From Melampsora larici-populina 98AG31 (Eukaryota; Basidiomycota; Pucciniomycetes; Pucciniales; Melampsoraceae): a stretch of DNA of 64,000 nt. Every line of letters begins with the position of its first letter. The first letter of the stretch is position 1. The position numbers were made by a program, and so were the translations under genes. The notes beneath the pieces are model-generated. The model did no database searches, was not told where the DNA came from, and saw only the letters and a list, made by a program, of their open reading frames with translations. The stretch spans positions 714,016 through 778,015 of the forward strand of contig NW_006768769.1 of assembly GCF_000204055.1 (NCBI RefSeq), read 5' to 3'. Below, in pieces: positions 24,691-35,576 of the stretch.

Positions 24691-25260
24691 GTATTCTTTA
24701 CCTGTCCAAATCATCTTCGCTGTTCAATGTTCCACGTTCACCATGGTATTCCTAATTATATTAAATTTCTTCTCATGATTTGTAAATACAATTCAGAAGG
24801 TCAATTCATTGGCTTGCCTGGTTGTTACAGCCTTGTTCCCACGTACAATTGGATCAATCATCAAGAAATGTAATGTTTCTATCTTTATCACTCTTTAAAA
24901 ATTGGACGTTTAGCTTGTTGGGTAGATGATACATTGGCTTGATGGTTGGAGGTCTAAGAAACTGGTTGAGTACAACTTTGAGTTGATTGGGGTACACTTT
25001 CTGAACTCTTGGGAATAAAAAGTTCAGCAAAAGACATGGTCAAAGGATATGAAGAATCTACCCAGCAAGAATAACAACTTTTAGTTGGTGGTAAAGTTGA
25101 TGAGAATCTTGACGTCTGTGGTTTGTTGTTGAATCTTCATGTTTATACTGTTTAGAAGTACCAGGATAAGAGAGACCCGACAATCTTTTAATAGATTGAT
25201 CAGCTTCTTGTAAAGATTGTACAAGGTCTCATTGATCTTCTCATAATTTCTTTGATAGTC
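24691..25260. other. Element interior, nothing recognised
   Basis: Between the last certain FKS1 match and the SRA-like fragment. Short hydrophobic peptides in several frames could be a decayed FKS1 tail, but I could not support it. Confidence 0.4.
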
Positions 25261-26815
25261 CTAAATGTGCTCTTTCTTTTTCAATAGAAATTTGACCTGG
25301 CCAAATTGGAATTTTGTACTTTGGTCCATCAGGATCCTCGATTGCTCCATTCTCCAAATGTAACATATATGACCGGTTTGATCAACACCGGAACCGCTCC
25401 GCAACGCTATGGATTTGGTCCCATATGTGTTGCGGAGCGGAGCCTCCGCTATAGGTGGGACCACTATCCAACCGCTATTTGATAGAAAAAATCTCTGATG
25501 AGATTGCGGAGCGGTAAAAACGCTCTTTTTGCGATATATAGCGCGCTATAAAGGCACCATTTTATAGTTACATAGGACGCTAGATAGATGATCAGGGGCA
25601 GTTACACACACTGCCTGATCAATGAAGTAGCCTCACTAGATATTTTTGATGTCATTGGATATAAATTATCAGTGACTGAGGAAGGTAGACAAAACAGTAA
25701 GCTAAGAAACCAATCAAAAACTTACCCGACTGATGATGGCCTTGATATCCTCAATGTTTAGCAATCGAGGTCTACAATAATCAGGAGTGAATTTGATATG
25801 TAGTTCTTTTGTTTGGTATCTGATTAGAAGCATCAGGAAATCCAGTGGTGTCAGGCCAAAGACAAGCATTTAGAACATCGCTGGGAAAGAACGATCGAAA
25901 GGTATCAGTAAAAGCATACGAGAAAAGACAAGGAATTGATTAATACCTAATCAAATCATCCGTTCGCGTTAATTCAGTCGGAGTGAGGGTAGTGCGTGGG
26001 TTATTGTTAGCACGCAGCATGTTTCACTCTCGCAATCACATTGAATGACTTCTAGAAGCTGTGGGAGGAATGGAAAAGAAAGTATGAAGCTTATTAAGTG
26101 ATCTTTGAAATCAAATCGAATGAAGAATGTTGAGTGGTGAATGAGGTGAGTTCACTAACAAATGGTTGAGGTAAAGAAGCCGATGGGTCTTGGTAATGTA
26201 AGTCAAATTAAGTTTTGATTGGAAATCATTAGAATCGATTGTTGGAACGGTCAACTGAAAAGCTGAGGTAAAGATGTCATCAGAAATCAAAGTTGTCATT
26301 TCATTATACACTTGTTTGATCAAATGATTCAATCAATTGATCCGAATCTTGAGAGTGACAAGGTGAGTTTGGTGAATGTTGAAGCAAAGCAAAGTTGAAT
26401 CTAAGAAAATTGAAAGCCTGATACGAAAGTGTTCTTTTCATCGTTCAAAGCGGTGGAATGGAAGGTGCTGTGTATGGCTTCAGGGCATTTTTTGGGTTCC
26501 CTCCGCTATATAGCGCAGTAAACACACTCTGGGCAGGTTGCGGAGCGAAAGCTCCGCTATGAAACTCATCCCTACTTGTGTGCAGAGCGGAGGCCCCGCT
26601 ATATATATTGGTGTATATAGCGGATGCCCCAAGCGCTCCGCAACCACTTTAAGGAGCGGAGCGATTCCGGTATTGGTTTGATGACCAGGATTGATGTTAT
26701 TGATTTGATTGGTGACTTGATAAAGACCGTTGTATTGGTATCCCTTGGTAGGTGCCCAAGGAGAGTCATTAGCATGGGGACCACCAAGTAAGCAGATCCA
26801 ACCTTCAAACAACAA
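25261..26815 (-). pseudogene. SRA/YDG-domain protein fragment, split by a 1.3 kb transposon
   Basis: The minus-strand frame from 26815 reads GPHANDSPWAPTKGYQYNGLYQV, which fits the YDG signature (G-Y-x-Y-D/N-G-x-Y-x-V) of the SRA domain that reads hemimethylated or 5-methylcytosine DNA. The frame enters the inserted element at 26674. Joining 26675 to 25383 across one copy of the duplication continues in frame (PGHQTGHICYIWRMEQ) and ends at 25261. The Asp of the YDG motif is Asn here. Domain parts upstream are absent, so this is a captured fragment. An unrelated protein with a similar motif cannot be excluded. Confidence 0.5.
25384..26674. mobile_element. 1.3 kb non-autonomous TIR element with 9-bp target duplication (MULE-like)
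   Basis: The ends AACACCGGAACCGCTCCGC and the inverse of AATACCGGAATCGCTCCGC are flanked by GGTTTGATC and GGTTTGATG (8 of 9 bases identical). Many GCGGAGC/GCTCCGC and CCGCTATA motifs occupy the first and last 170 bp. A 9-bp duplication is typical of Mutator-like elements. The core holds a possible split reading frame on the minus strand (ATG at 26020, intron-like GTATTAATC..CCCAG) of unknown origin. Related remnants occur near 28040-28110 and 50195-50402. Confidence 0.75.
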
Positions 26816-27289
26816 AAGTCAACATCAAGTAGCTAAACTGAGTTTGTAATCATAACTCAGATAGTGTTTTATTCAATACTTTTTTGATTTGATTTTGGTC
26901 TTGGTTCTTGGTTCTTGGCTCTTGATTCATCCTTTCCATCCCCATTGTTTGTTTTGGTTGACATGATGAGCACATTAGAGAAAAAGGAGATGAGTACTTT
27001 TAGGTGATATCAATATAGTTTATCTGGTTATGTTGCAATGTACTCAAGGGGAATTCATGAAATCCTTGATGTTACAAATTAAGACATACAACAAAACTTG
27101 ACAGGGTGACAGACAGCGGCGCCCGCCGCTAAGGTGCTAGTTTTATAATCAAATGCGCACTCTTACATTTAATACCCTTATCATTTGATACCAACACCCT
27201 TATAATTAATCTCACCACCCTTATAATTTAATACCAAGATTTATATTCACACGTGTATAAGACCCTTATAACTAACTCAAGCGCCTACA

Positions 27290-27531
27290 TGGAAAAAACA
27301 ATGTAGGCGCTTAAAAAAAGTGCCTACATTTTATTTTTCTACATTTAATTTTTGGAATGTAGGCGTACACAAATGACGCCTACATTGGTTTTTCAGCCTG
27401 TAGGCGTCATTTGAAAAAGGAAAAAGCGCCTACATCATAAATGAAGGCGCTTTTTCGTGGGAAACCTTCATGTAGGCGCTGTTTTGGCAGCACCTACATG
27501 GATTTCGTGTGGGCTGCAAATAGCAAGGGCC
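27290..27531 (-). repeat. Right terminal inverted repeat of the 7.9 kb element
   Basis: Inverted copy of the left end; differences are scattered substitutions. Confidence 0.85.
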
Positions 27532-28411
27532 TTTATTTATTCAAATGTTCATATTGATCTTGAGCTTCAGTTAAACCATTTGTGGACAAACAAAATCATT
27601 CAAATCTTTTTCAGAAATTGAAATCATTCCAATCAAACCTTCAACTTTGGGGGGAAATCAATTGAATGTAGTCAAAGATTAGGATGATGATAATGATTGA
27701 GATGATGTTTTTATAGAACAAAATCAAGGTATGATTTTGAAACTATGATCAAAATTAAAGACAGCCAGCCATGGGAGAGATCCTGTTGCGGGGGCCATTT
27801 TGAGAGAGCTAAAATGCTCACTTAATACAGTTTGTCAATTAAACAGAGATTGGGACACAGTCCAAAATTTGGACCTGTTTAGGGCATCACTGCAGACATA
27901 TAAATATGACTTGCGTGTAAGAATCTGAGTATCCTTGGATGTGATACATTGGTCAGATCTCAGCTGTTGTGTTTCTTAGTGATATTGTTATGTGCAAAGA
28001 AATAAGAATTGATTTCTCCCAAGCACCACCAGAATTTCTCCGCAATGCTATGAATCTTGACACTTTTCTGCTGCGGAGCGAAGCCTCTGCTATGAGCGGG
28101 ACCACTTCTATAAATGACTACGAGGTACTGGGTGGCCAGCCACCCTCTAGTACTGGGTGGCCCGCCACCCTCTGGTACTAGTACGGTACTTGTTGGCAAC
28201 ATACCGGTTTGTGAAGGACTCTTCGACACAGACCGCAAGATGCACTTGCTGTTGGCTGCTTAATGTAGTATACACGTGTAATGCTAGTTTAGTAATATAA
28301 GGCGATGAAGTAGGGGGAAGAGTGAAAATAAAACATGTTATCTGTTTGTTGGAGTCTATTCGACGGTAGGGGGGGATCTGTGATTTCTATGACAATAATA
28401 ACAGCACGCCT
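27532..28411. other. Intergenic with a relic of the GCGGAGC element family
   Basis: 28040-28110 resembles the left end of the 25384-26674 element (TTTCTCCGCAATGCTATG, GCGGAGCGAAGCCTCTGCTATG). At 28118-28185 two tandem copies of a palindromic TACTGGGTGGCCNGCCACCCTCT unit follow. No gene is recognised. Confidence 0.6.
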
Positions 28412-29149
28412 TTACTGGGCAAACATCTGATTTTTCACATCCACCATTTTGACAATCCACTTCCCTCCCTGTCCCGCCATACTGACCACCTCCGCTGAAA
28501 AGTCAACCACTTCATCAGTGGGCATAGACCACCCTCGCTGCCCGCCTAATTCGCTCACATCGTAAATGTATTCCACCTCAAAGGCTCTGAATTCCAGACA
28601 CTGCAGTCACACATGAGCTAAAATCGTTCGCCGTTTGAAGTTGATCGTAGCTCACACTGTTGTCCCATTCCCTATGCATCAGGCTGGCGACCCGCCACTC
28701 GTCCCCGAAGCTGTCAGTGCAGACCAAGGCATCACGCAATACCAGACCCCGCCCTGACACAGTCAACCCCGGCCCATTCACTCGCGCCAACCCATCTACC
28801 TGGCCAGCACTCGATGTGTCACGATCTAGTATTAATTGGGCACACCGCTCGCGGCCTCCCCGCACTATAACTCCGCTCAAGCTACACAGGCCAACCAAAT
28901 GCTGTCCTTGCACCGCGCCCTCCTCAATCAGTAACACTGGCGAGGAGTTCCTTCCGGTACCTCCAAAATCCACCATCGCATCGTAAGCCCTACGCCGACG
29001 ACTACTGTGGCATCGCTAACCCATCCGCATGATGTCAGTTACTGCTGAAGACAAAGCCAAACCGGACTTACCAAGACAAGTACATTCAATACACCAAACC
29101 ATCTCATCGGCAGTCGTTCGTAAGTGCCAACTCCGAGTGCAGCAGCCAT
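28412..29149 (-). CDS. Family gene A: small, possibly OB-fold-like protein, intact (208 aa)
   Basis: Exons 29149-29072 (26 codons), 29015-28656 (120 codons) and 28600-28412 (63 codons) are joined by 56- and 55-nt introns with GTAAGT..TTAG and GTGAGC..GCAG, all phase 0. The third exon contains the family's 51-codon block (FRAFEVEYIYDV ... GKWIVKM) and then, unlike its paralogs, reads through to a stop without a further intron. The second exon holds a beta-rich segment (LVGLCSLSGVIVRG; LTVSGRGLVLRD). I do not recognise the family by name. The alternating strands with a glycine-terminated turn suggest an OB-fold, a fold also found in the RPA-like accessory proteins of some Helitrons, but that is inference. 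It is divergent from gene B, with 412 bp between starts, and is the only short member without a lesion. Confidence 0.65.
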
Positions 29150-29561
29150 CTGGGCGATTTCTTCAAGTGGTGGTCAATTTAGCCTGATCTTGATTCTAAC
29201 TGGTAGGGTTCGTTGGAATCTAACAAAAAGGTTGAGGTAGGAGTGGAATGGCCAAAGTAATCTTGCAGCTGACTCGCCTCTTCAAATACAAATTACCTCA
29301 GCCACCGACGCACATCCTACTAAGGCGTCAAAATCACCTTTTTCCGCACTGTTGGCCTTCTCACGCGAATCAACCCAGCCACCTCAATAACCGACCCATC
29401 TGGGCAAAATCGTCAGGCTTAGCACTCGGAGGCCAACAACCTCAGTCATATCTCCCTCTGCCACGCGGCCTCGCCAGGGTTCCTTAAAGTAAGTGGGGCT
29501 ATCGCAATGCCTCTTCCATTATTTGCCTTGCCCACATACGACCTCGACATACCTTGACCCA
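29150..29561. promoter_or_regulatory. Shared intergenic region between divergent genes A and B
   Basis: 412 bp between the two ATGs, so it must hold both promoters. No clear TATA box was found. The parallel D/C pair has 524 bp between its ATGs. Confidence 0.5.
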
Positions 29562-29707
29562 ATGGAACTACCTACAATGCCAGTCCATATACGATCCGTT
29601 CTTCTGTTAGGCAACCGAGTTAGTACTGATTCGCCTGGATAACTTGTTGTACGGTCTGTCTGATGTTGTCCCTGTAGGTCTCGACGCAATCACAGGGGCC
29701 AAAATAG

Positions 29708-30102
29708 TGTAAGACCTACGGTCATTACATTACACATAGATCAAAATACTTAATAATTAGGACTTAAACTTAAGGATGCTGTTTCGTTATATATATTGTT
29801 TTCAAATTCTACTCCTGGTTCCTTAGTGATCTGGGACTGACTTCCCACCTCATATCCTTCGGAACCAGGTACGTCTTATTTCTTTTCATTTTCTCTTACT
29901 TTGTTCTATAGTTGTGGTTATGATGGTTAGAGTGATCTGGGACTGACTTCCCACCTCATATCCTTCGGAACCAGTCTCCTTTACTGGGATCTCTGTTGGT
30001 TTGAAATATAAAAAGTCTCTTGGGTTCTAGAAACCCTGTCCCGCTGTGCCTCACAGCGTCCCTGTTATTGTGATCTCGAGTGAAGGTCATACAGACCTTA
30101 CA
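29708..30102 (+). repeat. 5' LTR of element 3 (395 bp)
   Basis: TGTAAGACC...GACCTTACA. It contains a 44-bp direct repeat (29825-29868 and 29931-29974, GTGATCTGGGACTGACTTCC...GGAACCAG); the first copy is followed by GTACGT. A TATAAAAA box lies at 30007-30014. Bases 30020-30033 are complementary (12 of 14) to 30110-30123 just inside the LTR. Confidence 0.95.
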
Positions 30103-30334
30103 CTTTTTTTTTCTCAAACCCAATTCCGAGACACCGACGCCAACTTTACAGCGATCACTTCGAACTGTTCAATTTTAATTACCCCATACCAATTGAAACT
30201 TAATCTCATTCAATCCGAATCAACTCAATTGTACTCAATCACCATATTATCTCACTACAGTTCGAAACACCTCTGGTTCTCCACACTCTGGAGAACCATC
30301 CCGACCATTCGGTCGATCATCTTTTTTTCTTCGT

Positions 30335-33300
30335 ATGAATACTAGGACTGCGGGAAAATCAGACCCAATTGGTCAAGCCGGACCTTTGCCAGACCCAGAG
30401 GCGATTATTCGAGCGGCTAACAAAGCTAATCGACTCGCCAAGCTAGAAAACAAGCAAGACATTCAGACTCAGACTCAGACTCAGACTCAGCCAGACTCAG
30501 ACTCTTCTAATAGCCAGCAACCATCTCTGCCAGATACTCCCTCTAGACAACGTACCGACACCTTACTACCATTTAAGACCGCACCGCTGTACTTACAACA
30601 TCTGAAAAGCAAGCAGGGTTGTGCCACGATGAGCGAGCAGGGCCAATCAGCAGCAGACGACAAGCCTATGCCCGATCTAGTTAGACTCGTTCTGGAATCT
30701 CAGCTTGCCGGGAATAGACGCATGGAAAAGCTAGAAGAAATTGTTTTAAAACTTGCAGAAAATCAGACCAATGCAGCAGCAGACGCAGCGACGACAGTAT
30801 CTAGAGAGGAGGGCAGCATCGACCTCACGAGATTCCGCACAGCTGATGGACCTGTCTTCAAGGGTCCGTATCACGATGTCGAAGCTTTCTTGACGTGGTT
30901 TTCATCCTTGAAAACTTTCTTTCGTACCAAGGGCGTCATACTAGACAAAGATCGAATCACCTTAGTCGGCAACTACCTTACTGAACCAAACGCTCATGCC
31001 TTCTACGAAGGAGGATTCGACAGATTCATCAGAGGTTCTTGGCACTCATTTGTGAAAACTCTTTTCGCAGCATGCTTGCCTAACGATTGGATGGACAAGT
31101 TGTACGAGAAAGCCCAGCACTTACGCATGTCGTCGTACGAGGACTTCAAAACTTATAGTACTCGAGCTCGTACAATTCAGAACTTGATCAATTTTGATGA
31201 CGTCAAGTTGGACGATTACCAGTTAGCAAAGTTCGTGGAGTATGGTATGCTAGAAGAACTCAAGGCTGGAGTGAAGCTGTACTGGGGATATACTAAGGCC
31301 GACAAGGATTTCACTTACCATCAGTTCGAAAGTCAATGTGAAACCTTATATGACTCACTCATCGCCTCAAGAATTATCAACAAGAAGTCTCGGGTCGCCG
31401 CGCAGCCCAGCTCTTTTGGGCCGACTCGACCCCATGTAGCCAGCACCTCATCGTCTTACACTTCAGCACCAAGATTGACCGACGAAGAGTATCAGTGGAA
31501 GATCGCATCGTATCGTGATGTGTTGGGCATCTGTCATTTCTGTAAAAGCTATTGTGGAAGCGAATACCGTGCTTGCAAGGGACATTACGTCAGACAGAAG
31601 GTTTCGTTCCCTCCAGGATACGTGGCTCCACCAAAACCAGCCAACTACGTGCCTCCAAGGGCTCGGTCATCGCCTCCATCTTCAGCGCCGACAGCAGGAC
31701 GAGCTACCTTACCTCCAGCTGGCAGACCACCAATCTCGTACGCCAAGGCAGCCGCGACCGCCGAATTTCCAGAACTTGATCAAGCTTCGGTCGCTGCGTT
31801 GCAAGCTTTGGATGAGGAACTCAAACAAACTGAAAGAGAAGAGTGCGTACCCAAACACAAAGCTCCTCGTGTCATTATCGAACTCATGTGCAATGGCAAA
31901 CAATTGAGAGCCTTAGCTGATCCAGGGGCCGAAATTAATTTATTAACAGATCAAGCGGCGGAAATGCTTAAACTTCACCGTCGCCAATTGGTTCGGCCTA
32001 CGCAGCTAGGCTTGGCAGTTACAACCAACTCCCCTCCACCGTTGTTGACACACTTCACGATCGCAAATCTTTCGGACGAGGTATCAGGGAGAAGATTTGA
32101 CAGAACATTTTTCAAGTTAGGAGATGTGGGTGGCGAGTTTGATATGATTTTAGGCACCCCCTTCTTTAGAATCTTTCAATTCTCTGTGTCTGTCTGCCAA
32201 AGGGCCATTGTTTGCGAGCAAAGTGGAATGAAAATTATTGATTATAGGCGTTTGATTGAGATGAAAGAGAGAGAGTTGCGTGAGAATGTGCCGCGGATTG
32301 TTGAACCAGTGAGAGTGACAGAAGGTTGGGAGGCAGAAGTGAGTAAGCGTGAAAAGGCTTTATCAGCAGCAAGTTTGGCAGAACAAGAGCGAGGAGAGAT
32401 ATTAGAGAGAGAATTTTTTGAGGAATTTAAAGATTTATTTCCGTCCGATATACCAGCAGTTTCAGACAAGGCTGAAGAGGAAGGCTTGTTTACGGATGGT
32501 TCATTTCCCGAGAAGATGCAAAATGAAAGCTCCAAGATCAGACACAAGATTATCCTCAAGGATCCAGAGGCAGTCATCAAGGAGAAACAATATACTTATC
32601 CGGTGAGACATCTGAAGTCTTGGCAAGCTCTGATTGATCAACATTTAGCCGCTGGAAGAATACGTCGTTCAACGAGCCAATACGCTTCGCCCAGCCTGAT
32701 TATACCGAAGAAGGACCCTAACGAACTTCCAAGATGGGTATGTGATTACCGCGTCTTGAACAGTCAGACCGTGAGGGACCGTGCTTCTTTACCTAATGTA
32801 GACACGTTGGTCAGACTGGTGGCGAGTGGCAAGTTTTTTTCCATCATTGATTTAACAAATGCATTCTTTCAAACTCGAATGAGGGAAGCGGACATTCCCC
32901 TCACACCGGTACACACACCATCCGGGTTATATGAGTGGGTTGTGATGCCAATGGGATTGACAAACGCTCCGAGTACACATCAAGGGAGACTTGAAGAGGC
33001 GCTAGGAGATTTATTAAATTCAATCTGCGTGGTTTACCTTGACGATATTGTGGTATTTTCAAACTCAGAAGAAGAACACATCAAGAATACACGGTTGGTT
33101 CTTCAACGTCTCCGAGAAGCAAACTTATACTGTAGTCGGAAGAAGACCAAAATTTTTAGGAGTGAAATTAAATTTCTAGGACATTGGATTTCAGGGGAAG
33201 GTATCAGAGTGGACGACGAAAAGGTAGCACAGGTGCTCAGCTGGAAGACGCCAAAATCAGCTAAAGGGATAAAGAAATTTTTAGGTACTGTCCAGTGGAT

Positions 33301-35170
33301 GAAGAAATTCATCTGGGGGCTGCAAAAATACGTTCATAAGCTCACTCCACTGACCAGCTCAAAACTAGACCCGAAGAAGTTTGCTTGGGGGAAAGCGGAG
33401 GATGACGCGTTTGAGAACATTAAACGTCTAATGACGTCGTTACCACACCTCAAGAATGTTGACTTCGAATCTGAGGATCCACTTTGGCTTTGCACCGACG
33501 CGAGTGGATCGGGTTTAGGAGCTGCTCTATTTCAAGGCAAGGACTGGAAACTGGCTTCGCCAATCGCATACGAATCTCGCCAGATGACACCAGCCGAGCG
33601 TAACTATCCGGTACACGAACAAGAGCTACTGGCGGTGATCCACGCCCTACACAAATGGCGTATGCTGCTCCTAGGCATGAAGGTGAATGTCATGAGTGAC
33701 CATCACTCCCTGACGTATCTCATGAAGCAGAAGACATTGAGTCGACGACAAGCACGTTGGATTGAGTTTTTGGCTGATTATGACGTAGAATTCAAGTATA
33801 TAAGAGGTGAAGAAAATACGGTCGCAGACGCTTTATCTAGGAAGGATGTAGAAGACGAGGAGGTAGGGGCAGAGGGTGTAGACTGCGTAGCAGCACTGAT
33901 CGAGGCTGGACCGGAGTTATCGCCGAGGGTCAAGACCAGGATTCAAGAAGGTTATGTGGGAGACAGCTTCTACAAAGCTATAACATCAGTGTTGCCTTTA
34001 CGCGACGAATGCTCCTTGTCGGATGGACTACTTTTCATTGAAGGTAGGCTGTACATACCTCCGGTAAACGGCTTGAGGCAGGAGCTTGTGGAAGAAACGC
34101 ATTCTAGGTTGGGTCATTTAGGTTACTTGAAGACGGTTTCAGACTTACGCCGTGATTTTTTTTGGCCAAAGATGGCAAAGGATGTAGAATTTTTCGTGCA
34201 ATCATGTGACGTATGTCAGCGGATCAAAAGCTCTACGAAAGCTCCAACAGGACATATGTTGACGCCTCAAATGCCGCAATCGCCCCTCCATTGCCTTGCA
34301 ATCGACTTTGTAGGACCGTTACCGAAAGTCAACAACTACGACATGCTTCTTACGGTCACGTGTCGTTTATCAGGTTTTGCTAGACTCATCCCGTGCTGTC
34401 AAACTGACACCGCCGAGAAGACAGCATCACGATTATTCACAGGCTGGATAGGAACCTTTGGCGCCCCACGATCAATCATCAGTGATCGTGATAAGACATG
34501 GACGTCGGGGTTCTGGAAAGCGCTCATGAAGAAAATCGGCACTGAATTTCACATGTCGACGGCCTTCCATCCACAAGCTGATGGGCGTAGCGAAAGGACC
34601 AACCGAACGGTAGGACAGATTTTGCGGACTTTCACCTCCAAACGCCAAGGCAAGTGGCTCGAGGCTCTTCCAGCGGTTGAATACGCCATCAACGGCGCTA
34701 TCAACGTTGCGACGGGCAAATCCCCTTTTGAACTAGTACTTGGGAAACCGCAACGCCCACTCGTGGCACAACCAATAGAAGAGACCGATCCTAGTTCGTT
34801 AACCAAATGGATCAGCCTCCGAGAAGACACGTGGGCGGCGGCCAAGGATGCGCTTTGGACGAGTCGTGTGCAGCAAGCACTCCATCACAACAAACGTGTG
34901 CGCTCGACAGATCCGGTGGAAGTGGGTTCGTGGATGCTTTTGGACTCAGCAGACTGGAAAGGCAAACACATGGTAGGGGTGGCGAAACTGAAAGAGAAGT
35001 TTGAGGGTCCCTATCAGGTGGTGAAATCCTTCAATCACGGTCAAAACGTGGAGCTCGACTTACCGGAGGGTGACAGACGGCACCCAGTGTTTCACATTTC
35101 GAAGGTCAAACCCTACGTGGATCGGGAGGATGAAGGAGGTGCACCGTTAGGACGAGGATTACAAAAGTAA
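30335..35170 (+). CDS. Gag-Pol polyprotein of Ty3/gypsy element 3 (1611 aa)
   Basis: Single fused frame. Gag occupies roughly residues 1-480 with a Q-T repeat near 48-58; the nucleocapsid-like segment CHFCKSYCGSEYRACKGH is an irregular Cys/His cluster rather than a standard CCHC knuckle. Protease near 527 has ALADPGAEINLL, i.e. D-P-G instead of D-S/T-G. Reverse transcriptase has the catalytic VYLDDIVVF near 900. RNase H: CTDASGSGLGAALF (about 1054) and DHHSLTYLM. Integrase: HHCC zinc finger (GHLGYLKT .. CDVCQR), then the DDE residues in LAIDFVGPLP, ISDRDKTW and ADGRSERTNR (about 1325-1420), and a C-terminal GPY/F motif (KFEGPYQVVK, about 1559). No chromodomain. The Met at 30335 follows a 232-nt leader. 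Confidence 0.93.
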   Translation: MNTRTAGKSDPIGQAGPLPDPEAIIRAANKANRLAKLENKQDIQTQTQTQTQPDSDSSNSQQPSLPDTPSRQRTDTLLPFKTAPLYLQHLKSKQGCATMSEQGQSAADDKPMPDLVRLVLESQLAGNRRMEKLEEIVLKLAENQTNAAADAATTVSREEGSIDLTRFRTADGPVFKGPYHDVEAFLTWFSSLKTFFRTKGVILDKDRITLVGNYLTEPNAHAFYEGGFDRFIRGSWHSFVKTLFAACLPNDWMDKLYEKAQHLRMSSYEDFKTYSTRARTIQNLINFDDVKLDDYQLAKFVEYGMLEELKAGVKLYWGYTKADKDFTYHQFESQCETLYDSLIASRIINKKSRVAAQPSSFGPTRPHVASTSSSYTSAPRLTDEEYQWKIASYRDVLGICHFCKSYCGSEYRACKGHYVRQKVSFPPGYVAPPKPANYVPPRARSSPPSSAPTAGRATLPPAGRPPISYAKAAATAEFPELDQASVAALQALDEELKQTEREECVPKHKAPRVIIELMCNGKQLRALADPGAEINLLTDQAAEMLKLHRRQLVRPTQLGLAVTTNSPPPLLTHFTIANLSDEVSGRRFDRTFFKLGDVGGEFDMILGTPFFRIFQFSVSVCQRAIVCEQSGMKIIDYRRLIEMKERELRENVPRIVEPVRVTEGWEAEVSKREKALSAASLAEQERGEILEREFFEEFKDLFPSDIPAVSDKAEEEGLFTDGSFPEKMQNESSKIRHKIILKDPEAVIKEKQYTYPVRHLKSWQALIDQHLAAGRIRRSTSQYASPSLIIPKKDPNELPRWVCDYRVLNSQTVRDRASLPNVDTLVRLVASGKFFSIIDLTNAFFQTRMREADIPLTPVHTPSGLYEWVVMPMGLTNAPSTHQGRLEEALGDLLNSICVVYLDDIVVFSNSEEEHIKNTRLVLQRLREANLYCSRKKTKIFRSEIKFLGHWISGEGIRVDDEKVAQVLSWKTPKSAKGIKKFLGTVQWMKKFIWGLQKYVHKLTPLTSSKLDPKKFAWGKAEDDAFENIKRLMTSLPHLKNVDFESEDPLWLCTDASGSGLGAALFQGKDWKLASPIAYESRQMTPAERNYPVHEQELLAVIHALHKWRMLLLGMKVNVMSDHHSLTYLMKQKTLSRRQARWIEFLADYDVEFKYIRGEENTVADALSRKDVEDEEVGAEGVDCVAALIEAGPELSPRVKTRIQEGYVGDSFYKAITSVLPLRDECSLSDGLLFIEGRLYIPPVNGLRQELVEETHSRLGHLGYLKTVSDLRRDFFWPKMAKDVEFFVQSCDVCQRIKSSTKAPTGHMLTPQMPQSPLHCLAIDFVGPLPKVNNYDMLLTVTCRLSGFARLIPCCQTDTAEKTASRLFTGWIGTFGAPRSIISDRDKTWTSGFWKALMKKIGTEFHMSTAFHPQADGRSERTNRTVGQILRTFTSKRQGKWLEALPAVEYAINGAINVATGKSPFELVLGKPQRPLVAQPIEETDPSSLTKWISLREDTWAAAKDALWTSRVQQALHHNKRVRSTDPVEVGSWMLLDSADWKGKHMVGVAKLKEKFEGPYQVVKSFNHGQNVELDLPEGDRRHPVFHISKVKPYVDREDEGGAPLGRGLQK

Positions 35171-35576
35171 GTTCCTTCCAAAGTATGCACCGCCGGGTCT
35201 CTACTACCCCAAAAGTTGTCAAAAAAAAAAAAAAAAAACATACCTCGGCCACTCTGTGAGCACAAATTCTTCGACGTCTTGCCCATTAGGTCTTCACGAG
35301 GACAACTTTCACGGACGACCGGGATACACATTTGATTTTTTTTCTTTCTTCTCTTTTCTTTTCTTCTTTATTTCACTTTATCATTTTAGTTTCTTTTTTT
35401 TTTTTTTCTTTATTTCTTTCAATTGAAGTTATGGTTTTTTTTTTGATTTTCTCATTTCTTTTTTCTTTTAAATAGAAACCTTTTAGTATGATTATGTTTT
35501 TTTGCTTTTCTATTTCTTTTTTCTTTTTACTTTTTATCAACTTATTGACGTCTATCCTTTTCATAGGAGGGAAGAC
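35171..35576 (+). other. 3' noncoding part of element 3
   Basis: Contains an A19 tract (about 35221-35239) and a strongly pyrimidine-rich stretch (about 35336-35560), then the purine tract before the 3' LTR. No coding signal. Confidence 0.7.

Larger units (their letters stand above)
19646..27531. mobile_element. 7.9 kb terminal-inverted-repeat element carrying fragments of three cellular genes
   Basis: The left end GGCCCTTGCTATTTGCAGCC and the right end (its inverted copy, ending at 27531) match at more than 90% over at least 200 bp. The TIRs are packed with GTAGGCGC and its inverse GCGCCTAC, typical of transposase-binding subterminal repeats. No clear target duplication could be fixed: the flanks begin TTTAG/TTTAT on either side. 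Inside are a SET-domain fragment, an FKS1 glucan-synthase fragment and an SRA/YDG fragment, the last split by another element. No transposase was recognised, so it is probably mobilised in trans. The superfamily is not assigned. Confidence 0.8.

Noticed and set aside
34549..34845. Antisense ORF within the Ty3 element 3 integrase region
   Set aside because: Shadow of the long gag-pol frame; no independent signal.
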